From NCBI GenBank assembly GCA_946403965.1, contig CAMJBT010000009.1:1-62459 (forward strand): DNA of 62,459 nucleotides, given 5' to 3'. Below are positions 1-7,339 of this stretch, piece by piece (position 1 is the first letter of the stretch; each line of letters begins with the position of its first letter). The position numbers and the translations under genes were made by a program. Source of the DNA: an uncultured Pseudobutyrivibrio sp. (GTDB taxonomy: Bacteria > Bacillota > Clostridia > Lachnospirales > Lachnospiraceae). The notes below the pieces were generated by a model. It had not been told where the DNA came from, did no database searches, and saw nothing but the letters and a program-made list of their open reading frames with translations.

Positions 1-12
1 AGCAACTCGTTT

Positions 13-41
13 ATATTATCACGCTTTACTGTTTTTGTCAA
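13..41 (-). promoter_or_regulatory. Sigma-A promoter, rrn-type tandem set, most downstream
   Basis: On the minus strand TTGACA (36-41) and TAATAT (13-18) are separated by exactly 17 bp. It is the last of three similar promoters in 250 bp, all pointing off the left edge. The region after the -10 (AACGAGTTGC) resembles the ACAAGCTG that follows the other two, so the set probably arose by duplication. Tandem strong promoters of this kind usually drive rRNA operons; the driven gene lies outside the window. Confidence 0.75.
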
Positions 42-114
42 CAACTTTTTTATTTTATTTTCTTGATTTTCTTTATGAAATCAAGCTTCTGAGCTCTTGC
101 GAGTCAGCTTGTAT

Positions 115-143
115 ATAGTATCAAGTGAGTGGCTTTTTGTCAA
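115..143 (-). promoter_or_regulatory. Sigma-A promoter, rrn-type tandem set, middle
   Basis: Minus-strand TTGACA (138-143), 17-bp spacer, TACTAT (115-120). The initial transcribed region carries ACAAGCTG, shared with the upstream promoter. Between this and the next promoter is an 8-bp inverted repeat (CTTGATTT/AAATCAAG, about 62-85) that could form a hairpin in the leader. Confidence 0.75.
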
Positions 144-228
144 GCACTTTTTACTAAATTTTCGAGCTGTTTTTGTAAGATATTACTCACACTAAATTTG
201 TGTGATTTGCTCACGCGACAGCTTGTTT

Positions 229-257
229 ATAATAGCATCACAGCACATTCATGTCAA
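229..257 (-). promoter_or_regulatory. Sigma-A promoter, rrn-type tandem set, most upstream
   Basis: Minus-strand TTGACA (252-257), 17-bp spacer, TATTAT (229-234), preceded by an A/T-rich stretch that could act as an UP element. There is no coding frame in 1-309; the whole stretch reads as promoter region for something to the left of the window. Confidence 0.75.
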
Positions 258-309
258 CAAATTTCTTAAAAAAATCACAACTATTTTCGTGCCAAATACA
301 TGGTATCTT

Positions 310-1332
310 TTATAATATCTTTTTAAGTTCTTCCACATCTTCTATCGTAGTCGCCCAACTGGTTGCAATTCTTATAATCGAATGTTTTTCATCATATTTC
401 TCCCAAAAGCTGTAAGACACCTTTCTTCCAAAATCTTCCAGTTTATCATTTTCAAGTACAATAAATATTTGATTGGTAGGATTTTCCATGTATAAAGTAT
501 AACCCTTGTTTCTAAGGTCAGCTCTAAGTAACGCTGCATGTTCAACGGCACTACGGCCCATTTCTAGATATAGATTATCAGTAAATAAAGTATCGAATTG
601 TACTCCCAACAATCTTCCTTTTGCCAATAGCGCTCCGTGTTGTTTTATTTGAGTAAGCATATGTTTTGGTGTATTGCCCTTTGTAAAAACAACTGCCTCT
701 CCAAACAAAGCGCCGACCTTTGTTCCACCTATATAGAATACATCTGATAAGGAAGCTATATCAGACATAGTCAAATCGTCCTGAGCTGCAAGTCCATATG
801 CTAGTCTCGCACCATCTATATATAATGGCATATCATACTCTCTACATATAGAAGAAATAGCTTCAAGTTCCTGTCTAGAATATAGAGTTCCGTACTCTGT
901 TGGGTATGAAATATATACCATCCCCGGATTAACCATATGCTCCGCGCTTTCATCAGCATAATGATCTATAAGCATTTGTTTTAACTCTTCAGCTTGTAGT
1001 TTACCTTCGTGGGATGGTAAAGTTATAACCTTATGCCCACTATACTCTATTGCGCCAGCCTCATGAATTGCTACGTGTCCACTTGCCGCTGCAACAACAC
1101 CATCATAGTTGGAAAGCATGGAATCTATCACAGTCTGGTTAGTCTGGGTACCCCCAACCAAAAAATAAATATCAGCATCAGGGCAATTAATATAAGCCTT
1201 AATTTTTTCCTTTGCAGATTGGCAATATTCATCCTGACCATATCCAGGAGTGGATACCATATTAGTCTTTGAAAGAGCCTCCAATACCTTTGGGTGGCAA
1301 CCTTCAGAATAATCACATGAAAAATACAACAT
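310..1332 (-). CDS. Low-specificity L-threonine aldolase family protein
   Basis: PLP-dependent beta-eliminating lyase-fold protein, about 340 residues. It probably cleaves L-threonine (and allo-threonine) to glycine and acetaldehyde in the cytosol. The PLP lysine is K205 in the context IGGTKVG, and D173 in YIDGAR is the expected aspartate under the cofactor ring. The glycine-rich LVGGTQTN (58-65) would bind the PLP phosphate. I place the start at 1332 rather than the longer frame from 1380: a GGGAGGGAG ribosome site lies six bases before ATG-TTG-TAT, and homologues begin with the YFSCDYSEG segment. It stands alone, downstream of tRNA-Ser and its terminator. Substrate range cannot be told from sequence. 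Confidence 0.85.
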   Translation of the reverse strand: MLYFSCDYSEGCHPKVLEALSKTNMVSTPGYGQDEYCQSAKEKIKAYINCPDADIYFLVGGTQTNQTVIDSMLSNYDGVVAAASGHVAIHEAGAIEYSGHKVITLPSHEGKLQAEELKQMLIDHYADESAEHMVNPGMVYISYPTEYGTLYSRQELEAISSICREYDMPLYIDGARLAYGLAAQDDLTMSDIASLSDVFYIGGTKVGALFGEAVVFTKGNTPKHMLTQIKQHGALLAKGRLLGVQFDTLFTDNLYLEMGRSAVEHAALLRADLRNKGYTLYMENPTNQIFIVLENDKLEDFGRKVSYSFWEKYDEKHSIIRIATSWATTIEDVEELKKIL

Positions 1333-1412
1333 AATTCTCCCTCCCATTACAGTAGCCTTTTTCATAAACCGGAATCGCATATACCAAAATAATTTTTATT
1401 TATTTACTATAG

Positions 1413-1452
1413 GTTCTTGTGGGCTTTTCCCAGTTCTTGTTTTAATAGCTCA
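1413..1452. repeat. Short REP-like element, partial copy
   Basis: TTCTTGTGGGCTTTTCCC matches one arm of the palindromic element seen at 44120, 52617 and 60676. The second arm is degenerate here. It lies just past the tRNA-Ser terminator. Confidence 0.4.
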
Positions 1453-1471
1453 AATAAATCAATATATACAA

Positions 1472-1500
1472 AAACAGGCAACCGCTTTCGCGATTGCCTA
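1472..1500 (-). terminator. Terminator of tRNA-Ser
   Basis: Read on the minus strand, AGGCAATCGC-GAAA-GCGGTTGCCT (one G-U pair) is followed by GTTTTTG. A 10-bp stem with a stable GAAA loop directly after the tRNA is a clear intrinsic terminator. Confidence 0.85.
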
Positions 1501-1509
1501 ATCAATTAA

Positions 1510-1595
1510 CGCAGAGGGTGGGATTCGAACCCACGCGCCCTTGCGGACAAACGGTTTTCAAGACCGCCTCGTTATGACCACTTCGATACCTCTGC
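1510..1595 (-). tRNA. tRNA-Ser(UGA)
   Basis: Complementary acceptor arms GCAGAGG and CCTCTGC, a T arm with GGTTCGAATCC, a long variable arm typical of serine tRNAs, and anticodon loop CTTGAAA giving anticodon UGA. The discriminator base is G, as expected for serine. CCA is not encoded. It has its own promoter and terminator. Confidence 0.95.
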
Positions 1596-1619
1596 ATGTA
1601 TCTCTCGGACACGAATAGT

Positions 1620-1648
1620 ATATTACCATCCACCACCCTATATGTCAA
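1620..1648 (-). promoter_or_regulatory. Promoter of tRNA-Ser
   Basis: Minus-strand TTGACA (1643-1648), 17-bp spacer, TAATAT (1620-1625), about 25 bp before the mature tRNA 5' end. Confidence 0.8.
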
Positions 1649-1711
1649 CAGAAAAGACGGAAGTTTTTTCAAAAAATCTCTTTTTCAGAATATTGCGACA
1701 ACAACCGTCTT

Positions 1712-2401
1712 CTATCTCCTACCTCTTAGAATCGCTTCACCAAATGCCGCATCTTCAGGGGTCGTAACTTTAATATTCATGTATGAACCTTGAATCATGT
1801 GTACATCATGGTTAGTAGCCTTTTCAACGACCATAGCATCATCAGTAATGGACGTATCAGCTTCGGCAATAATTTTGTCGTACGCCGAACGAATGAGATT
1901 ATACTCAAAGCACTGTGGAGTTTGAACAATCCACACATTACTTCTATCGGGAGTATCCAGAACTTTACGATGATCATCTGTAATCTTAACAGTATCTTTT
2001 GTTGGCATTCCTACAACGCAAGACTCGTATAAAGCCACCGCTGACATGCATCTATGAATAATATCCACAGTAACAAATGCTCTAGCGCAATCGTGTATCA
2101 GAACATAGCCATCATTAATTGCTTGAAGACCGGCGTAAACTGAATCATATCGCTCTTCTCCGCCTTCAACAATAGCAATACATTTGGTAATATGATATCT
2201 TTCTATAATTTCCCTACGGCATTTTTCAATATCCCCAGGAGCTACTACCAGAACTATCTGTGTACATTTACTTTCCTGAAAAGTACGAAGACAATGTACC
2301 ATAAGTGGAGCTCCGCCAATATTCATATATTGCTTCGGTATTTCCTGTTCCATACGCTTGCCGCTTCCTGCCGCAAGTACTATAGCTGTAAATTTATTCA
2401 T
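1712..2401 (-). CDS. ispD: 2-C-methyl-D-erythritol 4-phosphate cytidylyltransferase
   Basis: Third enzyme of the MEP isoprenoid pathway: transfers CMP from CTP to methylerythritol phosphate. It is 229 residues, normal for IspD. The nucleotide-binding N-terminus LAAGSGKRM (9-17) with K15/R16 and the following PKQY lysine are the CTP-contacting residues. The central VLIHDCARAFV segment matches the conserved HDxAR motif, and TDDAMVVE occurs in the C-terminal third. The start has GAGGTTCG upstream. It is the last gene of a run reading from ftsH-independent t6A genes on its right; 26 bp separate it from tsaD, so co-transcription is likely. Confidence 0.95.
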   Translation of the reverse strand: MNKFTAIVLAAGSGKRMEQEIPKQYMNIGGAPLMVHCLRTFQESKCTQIVLVVAPGDIEKCRREIIERYHITKCIAIVEGGEERYDSVYAGLQAINDGYVLIHDCARAFVTVDIIHRCMSAVALYESCVVGMPTKDTVKITDDHRKVLDTPDRSNVWIVQTPQCFEYNLIRSAYDKIIAEADTSITDDAMVVEKATNHDVHMIQGSYMNIKVTTPEDAAFGEAILRGRR

Positions 2402-2427
2402 GTGTCGAACCTCATATCAAAGATGAA

Positions 2428-3453
2428 TTAACGCTCTCCTAATTTTAAATTTGGAATAGCATTAAGATCCCAACCGTCTCTTCGGCCAGAGATATATTCG
2501 TAATAAGCTGCCGCACCAATCATAGCGCCATTGTCCGTACAAAGAATTGGCGAAGGATGGTAAAATGCAACACCTTTTTCCTGGCACATTTTTTCCATAG
2601 CAGCTCTAAGGGTCTGATTAGATGCCACTCCACCGGCAATGGCAAATTTATCCATCTTAAACTCATCAATTGCCATCGCAGCATGCTCGCACAAAGTATC
2701 TATAACCGTCTGCTGGAAAGATGCCGCAATATCAGCTTCATTTATAGCTACGCCCTTCATCTGTGCTCCATTTATATAATTGAGCACTTGAGACTTTAAG
2801 CCACTAAATGAAAAATCATAAACCCCGTCGGATACCTTGGGACGTGTAAACTGAATAGCATATGGATTGCCATCATGAGCAGCCTTTTCAATTTTAGGAC
2901 CACCAGGATAGCCAAGTCCAATAGCTCTAGCAACCTTATCAAAGGCCTCTCCCGCAGCATCATCCCTAGTGCGTCCAAGAATTTCATACTTGCCATAATC
3001 CGCTACACGCACAAGGTGTGTATGACCACCAGAAACAACTAAACAAATGAATGGGGGTTCTAATTCTTTATTTTCGATATAATTGGCGCTGATGTGGCCT
3101 TCAATGTGATGAACACCAATAAGAGGCTTTCCTGTTGCAAACGCAATAGCTTTCGCCTCAGCTACACCTACAAGCAGCGCACCTACAAGACCAGGCCCAT
3201 AAGTGACAGCAATGGCATCCATATCTTCAAGACCCATATCCGCTTCATCCAATGCCTGTTCGATAACCTGATTAATTCTTTCTATGTGCTTTCTTGATGC
3301 GATTTCAGGAACCACTCCGCCATATAAAGTGTGGAGAGGAATCTGTGTAGATATCACATTACTTCTAACATCTCTTCCATTTACAACAACTGCCACTGCT
3401 GTTTCGTCGCAGGAGCTTTCAATAGCAAGTATTTTTATTTCTTTAGTATCCAT
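2428..3453 (-). CDS. tsaD: tRNA N6-adenosine threonylcarbamoyltransferase
   Basis: Catalytic subunit of the t6A37 machinery (Kae1/Gcp/YgjD): moves the threonylcarbamoyl group from threonylcarbamoyl-AMP to A37 of ANN-decoding tRNAs, in complex with TsaB and TsaE, both encoded nearby. 341 residues, ASKHA fold. The metal-binding histidines lie in HHIEGH (around residue 115). The phosphate loops SSCDET near the N-terminus and VSGGHTHLV, and the C-terminal GGVASN and CTDNGAMIG motifs, are all present. Its start overlaps the upstream membrane protein gene by 11 bp, which suggests translational coupling. Confidence 0.97.
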   Translation of the reverse strand: MDTKEIKILAIESSCDETAVAVVVNGRDVRSNVISTQIPLHTLYGGVVPEIASRKHIERINQVIEQALDEADMGLEDMDAIAVTYGPGLVGALLVGVAEAKAIAFATGKPLIGVHHIEGHISANYIENKELEPPFICLVVSGGHTHLVRVADYGKYEILGRTRDDAAGEAFDKVARAIGLGYPGGPKIEKAAHDGNPYAIQFTRPKVSDGVYDFSFSGLKSQVLNYINGAQMKGVAINEADIAASFQQTVIDTLCEHAAMAIDEFKMDKFAIAGGVASNQTLRAAMEKMCQEKGVAFYHPSPILCTDNGAMIGAAAYYEYISGRRDGWDLNAIPNLKLGER

Positions 3454-4027
3454 TTATTTCATCCTTTGTAGACAATCTCCAGGTAAGTATCTTCCAATTA
3501 CCATTAGAATCCTTGCGCAGACAGAAATCCTCGTAGGTTCTATCGTAAGTGCTTCCCTCTCTGACAAAGTAGTTGCATGAAAGGAATGCACATTCGTATC
3601 CGTTGATTGTCTTGTATTGAACTTCTTTGGAATCGCTAATAGTGCTAGACACTATTGTTCTGGAACGATTCTTGTAGTCAGTAATTTCTAAATTAAGTGA
3701 TGCCAGGTATGTATCCCTCGGATTGTACTTAAGGAGCTCATCATCCATAAGGAATCTGGCCTGATCAGCCATCTGTTCAAGTTGTTTTTGATCGTAGTCT
3801 TCTGAATAGTAGGCTGTAATTATTCTGTTATACCATTTCACCACAGCACGAGGTGTGGAAGGATATTCCTTCGAAAAATTTTTAGAAACGATAGCTTGTA
3901 CCTCAGATAACTCAACCTGACGTTCCGCTTCCACAGCTGCATTCTTTTTTGATAAATAGGCATAGTACCCCACAACTAAAGACACCATACATATTACCGC
4001 TATAGTAATTCGCAGCACCTTTTTCAT
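3443..4027 (-). CDS. Membrane-anchored protein of unknown function
   Basis: 194 residues. A single hydrophobic segment at about residues 5-25 ([20 protein letters not shown]) after MKK would anchor it with the rest outside the membrane; there is no lipobox cysteine. The soluble part is charged, with a predicted alpha/beta mix and a C-terminal stretch resembling secreted domains that end in beta strands ([11 protein letters not shown]). It resembles small Lachnospiraceae proteins found next to t6A genes, but I recognise no catalytic motif. It sits between rnz and tsaD with 2 bp and overlapping junctions, so it is part of the operon, though its role need not be in tRNA biology. Confidence 0.75.
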   Translation of the reverse strand: MKKVLRITIAVICMVSLVVGYYAYLSKKNAAVEAERQVELSEVQAIVSKNFSKEYPSTPRAVVKWYNRIITAYYSEDYDQKQLEQMADQARFLMDDELLKYNPRDTYLASLNLEITDYKNRSRTIVSSTISDSKEVQYKTINGYECAFLSCNYFVREGSTYDRTYEDFCLRKDSNGNWKILTWRLSTKDEINGY

Positions 4028-4029
4028 AT

Positions 4030-4941
4030 TTACTCCTCCGCAAAATCAAGCTCTAAAAACTTACCGTCCTCCCCTAAAAATGCCTGCGGGAAAATATCAC
4101 AAACTGCTTTCATATATCTTTTATGACCTGTCATTGATGGTGAAAAATGAGTGAGCCATAGCTCTTTCACTTTGGCATCTCTAGCAACCTTCGCTGCCTC
4201 ATAGAAGGTCATATGTTTATTCTGTTTTGCTTTGATTAGTTTATCTTCTTCAGCATACATACCTTCGCATATAAGAAGATCTGAACCCTCTGCAGCTTCC
4301 ACAAGCGAAGCCGTAGGACGGGTATCGGTACAATAAGTAACCTTTATCCCTCGTCTGGCAGCACCCATAACCATATCAGGAGTATAGGTATTGCCTTCAT
4401 ATTCAACACTAGCCCCCTTTTGAAGAGGATTCCACAATGTAACAGGAAGTCCAAGTTTTTTAGCAGCTTCTACATCAAAGCGCCCTTTCCTTGGGATATC
4501 AATGGTGTAACCATAGCACAATACGTTGTGATTAACCCTGAAAGCATGAATATGATACCCCAACAATTCAAAGCATTCATCGGCTCCTGATATTTCATGG
4601 AAATTAATTTCAAAAGGTAACTCTGGAGCTATGACTCTAAGAGCATTCACAACTCGTTCAAGCCCTTTGGGCCCAACGATTGTGATTGGATCTGTCCTAT
4701 CGGAATTGCCCATCGACAAGAGCAACCCTGGCAATCCGCTAATATGATCTGCATGAAAATGAGTGATGCAAATAATAGAGATTGGATTCGGAGAGAACCC
4801 CGCCTCTCGCAATGCCACTTGAGTACCTTCACCGCAATCCACAAGCAAACCTTCTCCATTAAATCTAAATAAACACGAGGTAAGCCATCGGTTTGGCAAT
4901 GGCATCATACCTGCTGTGCCTAACAAACAAACATCTAACAT
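4030..4941 (-). CDS. rnz: Ribonuclease Z (tRNA 3'-endonuclease)
   Basis: Zinc metallo-beta-lactamase nuclease that removes 3' trailers from tRNA precursors. It suits a genome in which CCA is not encoded in the tRNAs, as for both tRNAs seen here. 303 residues. The zinc motif HFHADH is at 61-66, with further ligands at the later CTDTRP aspartate and the LTHFSP histidine. The NHNV segment and a flexible-arm region between them match the family. Start ATG follows GAGGAATTATA. It lies 17 bp after rimI and 2 bp before the membrane protein gene. Confidence 0.93.
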   Translation of the reverse strand: MLDVCLLGTAGMMPLPNRWLTSCLFRFNGEGLLVDCGEGTQVALREAGFSPNPISIICITHFHADHISGLPGLLLSMGNSDRTDPITIVGPKGLERVVNALRVIAPELPFEINFHEISGADECFELLGYHIHAFRVNHNVLCYGYTIDIPRKGRFDVEAAKKLGLPVTLWNPLQKGASVEYEGNTYTPDMVMGAARRGIKVTYCTDTRPTASLVEAAEGSDLLICEGMYAEEDKLIKAKQNKHMTFYEAAKVARDAKVKELWLTHFSPSMTGHKRYMKAVCDIFPQAFLGEDGKFLELDFAEE

Positions 4942-4958
4942 TATAATTCCTCAAATTG

Positions 4959-5417
4959 TCAATTTTCTTGGTTTGTATCCAGTCTTAAAGACATGCAAAC
5001 CGCATCTTCCACAGGGTCGCTGTAAAAATATTTGCGAACCCCTATCTGCTCAAAACCAATACGTTCGTACAAGCTTCGAGCCACTTCATTCGAAACACGA
5101 ACTTCTAAAAATAAAGTATCTATGCCTCGAGCCTTCAACAGCTCAACAGATTGTTCAAGTAAAAAACGTCCAACACCCTGTCCACGAAATTCTTTTGAAG
5201 TGACTATATCTGGTAACTCTGCTTCTGGCGGAGTAAGATATAGCACAACAAAACCAGCAGGCAATCCATCCTGTTCTGCGATTGCAATAACAGAGTGCTC
5301 AGAGGCAAGGGCTTCTTGATAGGATTTTAACGACCAAGGACAACTCATTGATTCCTGTTCAGTTTTAAAAATCCACTCTAAATCTGTTTCTTCAGCGAAT
5401 CTATATGACAAGCTCAT
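4959..5417 (-). CDS. rimI: Ribosomal protein S18 alanine N-acetyltransferase
   Basis: GNAT acetyltransferase of 152 residues. The acetyl-CoA pyrophosphate loop is present as EFRGQGVGRFLL (R/Q-x-x-G-x-G/A). The following LEVRVSNEVARSLYERIGF segment and C-terminal YFYSDPVEDAVCM match RimI, which acetylates the N-terminus of S18. The position directly after tsaB, with a 1-bp stop/start junction, is the classic tsaB-rimI arrangement and supports RimI over a generic GNAT. Confidence 0.9.
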   Translation of the reverse strand: MSLSYRFAEETDLEWIFKTEQESMSCPWSLKSYQEALASEHSVIAIAEQDGLPAGFVVLYLTPPEAELPDIVTSKEFRGQGVGRFLLEQSVELLKARGIDTLFLEVRVSNEVARSLYERIGFEQIGVRKYFYSDPVEDAVCMSLRLDTNQEN

Positions 5418-6127
5418 TAAGCCTTTCCTTCCTTCTCCAAGCGTTCTCTTTCTGCCTGAGACAAACGAAGATATTCCGGTCTATGATCTGCCGCAATTTC
5501 ACAATCACCGTTGGCATAATAAATAGCACCTAGACTAGCCACCGATGATGCATGTTGGCGATTAAGATGAGCTGGAGCGAAACGATATGGCACTTTTATA
5601 ATATCTGAAATCTTTTCCTTAAAAACAGGTACTCCGTCCCCTAAAAAGGTGACAGGTTGTCCTAACTGATTAATGGTATTTGCGATTTCATTAAAGTCCA
5701 CTGCACATTGAGACTTCTCAACATTGAAATCCCCTTTTGAATCGAAGGAGTAGAGGCCTGAATAAACCTGCCCCCTACGAGCATCCATAATTGGACAGAT
5801 AAGGGATGAACTTCCCCACATATTAAATGCCAGTGCGTCTACTGTAGGGACTGACACTATAGGACATCCTAGTGAAAGTCCAAGACCTTTCGCTGTCGCA
5901 GAAGCAATGCGAAGGCCAGTGAAAGAACCTGGGCCTGCAGCGACTGCAATTGCATCTATTGTATTTAAATCAAGGTCCACCATCTTAGAAAGCTCATCTA
6001 ACATTGGAAGCAATGTCTGGGAGTGAGTCTTTTTGTAGCCTGTAGTATATTCACCTATTAAATTATCATCTTCAACAATGGCTACTGATGCAACAAGCCC
6101 TGAGCCATCTATTCCTAAAATCTTCAT
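5417..6127 (-). CDS. tsaB: tRNA threonylcarbamoyladenosine biosynthesis protein TsaB
   Basis: Inactive TsaD paralogue that dimerises with TsaD and supports t6A synthesis. 236 residues. The N-terminal ASKHA lobe starts MKILGIDGSG. The conserved AVAAGPGSFTGLRI segment lies around residues 62-76 and PTVDALAFN soon after. The metal histidines of TsaD are absent, as expected. It lies 17 bp from tsaE and abuts rimI. Confidence 0.95.
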   Translation of the reverse strand: MKILGIDGSGLVASVAIVEDDNLIGEYTTGYKKTHSQTLLPMLDELSKMVDLDLNTIDAIAVAAGPGSFTGLRIASATAKGLGLSLGCPIVSVPTVDALAFNMWGSSSLICPIMDARRGQVYSGLYSFDSKGDFNVEKSQCAVDFNEIANTINQLGQPVTFLGDGVPVFKEKISDIIKVPYRFAPAHLNRQHASSVASLGAIYYANGDCEIAADHRPEYLRLSQAERERLEKEGKA

Positions 6128-6144
6128 ATTACTAACTATTATTC

Positions 6145-6576
6145 CTATATCTGTTTTATTGAAATCTTTCGATAATCGAAGCCGCGCTCTAAATCCTTTT
6201 CAATTGTAATTTGAGTGTAATGTTCTGGAAGGATTTCCTCAATAAGATTAGCCCATTCAATAAGCGACACGCCATCACCATAGACATAATCTTCATATCC
6301 AATTTCATCCATTTCCTCAATATCGCCTATACGATAAACGTCAAAGTGGTAGAAAGGAAGGCGTCCCGTATCGTATACCTGCACAATTGTGAAGGTAGGG
6401 CTGCAGATTGGCTCGTCTATATTAAGCCCGGATGCAAACCCCTGTGTAAAAACTGTTTTGCCGACACCTAAGTCTCCAATCAATGTAAAAACCTGACCTG
6501 GTACAGCCTCTGCTGCAAGCTTACGCCCAACAGCTTCTGTTTCTTCTGGTGAATTTGTTTCTATTATCTCTATCAT
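6145..6576 (-). CDS. tsaE: tRNA threonylcarbamoyladenosine biosynthesis ATPase TsaE
   Basis: Small P-loop ATPase that turns over the TsaD-TsaB complex. 143 residues. Walker A is GDLGVGKT (34-41), SPTFTIVQVY is the switch-I-like segment, and LIEWAN is the conserved Walker-B-adjacent tryptophan motif. It is the second gene of the unit; its start overlaps the stop of the YcxB-like gene by 4 bp. Confidence 0.95.
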   Translation of the reverse strand: MIEIIETNSPEETEAVGRKLAAEAVPGQVFTLIGDLGVGKTVFTQGFASGLNIDEPICSPTFTIVQVYDTGRLPFYHFDVYRIGDIEEMDEIGYEDYVYGDGVSLIEWANLIEEILPEHYTQITIEKDLERGFDYRKISIKQI

Positions 6577-7079
6577 TTTATCTGTAACTTATAATCCTCT
6601 ACATGATTTTTAATATAATCAAGGGCTGCTCCGTATTCATTCTGAATATCCGCCTTTGGAATTATGTAAGCATTCACCCTATTGCTATATATAAGCAAAT
6701 AATCCTTCCAAGTGGAAATTTTGTAGATATATTCCCATGGAAGTTCGGAAGGCTCCTCAGTGGTTGGTGAACTAACTCTAAGTCCCGAATCAAGAAGCTC
6801 GTATTTCAAAGGATGCATAAACACTTCCTGTTGCATTTGATTCTTTACTCTGAGCTTGAGACTCATTGGAACATAAAGAAAGAATACAACTGCCATAACA
6901 GGGTATAACACTCTATAAATCAATGACAAATCTGAGAACCGCATCAACCATATAGCAATCAGCAAAACAAAAAGTACAACGGAAATAATCCCTTGGCTAC
7001 TGGTATATATATGGTGAAGGTTGAAGCGATACAAATCCTCTTCCTTTATTTTTACGCTGAAAGAAATATTCTGTCCCAT
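6573..7079 (-). CDS. YcxB-like membrane protein
   Basis: About 168 residues from the chosen start. Two adjacent hydrophobic segments (about 31-50 and 54-73) follow a short cytoplasmic head. The C-terminal half (LPWEYIYKISTWKDYLLIYSN and following) is a small beta-rich domain like the YcxB-like C-terminal domain. The frame is open to 7130, but the MGQNISFSV start has AGGGAG about 12 bp upstream and matches the family better. Function of the family is not established. It is the first gene of the t6A unit, overlapping tsaE. Confidence 0.7.
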   Translation of the reverse strand: MGQNISFSVKIKEEDLYRFNLHHIYTSSQGIISVVLFVLLIAIWLMRFSDLSLIYRVLYPVMAVVFFLYVPMSLKLRVKNQMQQEVFMHPLKYELLDSGLRVSSPTTEEPSELPWEYIYKISTWKDYLLIYSNRVNAYIIPKADIQNEYGAALDYIKNHVEDYKLQIK

Positions 7080-7128
7080 AATCCCATAATTCTCCCTATT
7101 TTTCTTACATTTTATCATATTTAATTGC

Positions 7129-7165
7129 AAAAAAATAGTGAGTCGAAACCCCTAACGACTCACTA
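7129..7165 (-). terminator. Terminator after the Tex-like gene
   Basis: Minus strand: TAGTGAGTCG, a 10-base loop, CGACTCACTA, then seven T residues. Perfect 10-bp stem. It separates the S1-protein gene from the t6A operon. Confidence 0.9.
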
Positions 7166-7339
7166 CCAATTCTTTCTCCTAAAAAGCACACACACTGTTA
7201 CTTTTCTTCACTGAAATAAAGTATAGTTATTCTAGTGAATATTGTCAACACAATGGGTGCCTCAGAGGATTATTTTGTAAGAATGTCACAATTTCAGCTT
7301 CTCAGAACTGTAAATGACAACTTAAACCTTTAAGTTTTA

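Noticed and set aside
1596..1793. Plus-strand frame near tRNA-Ser
   Set aside because: Covers the tRNA promoter and the antisense of ispD; no ribosome site.
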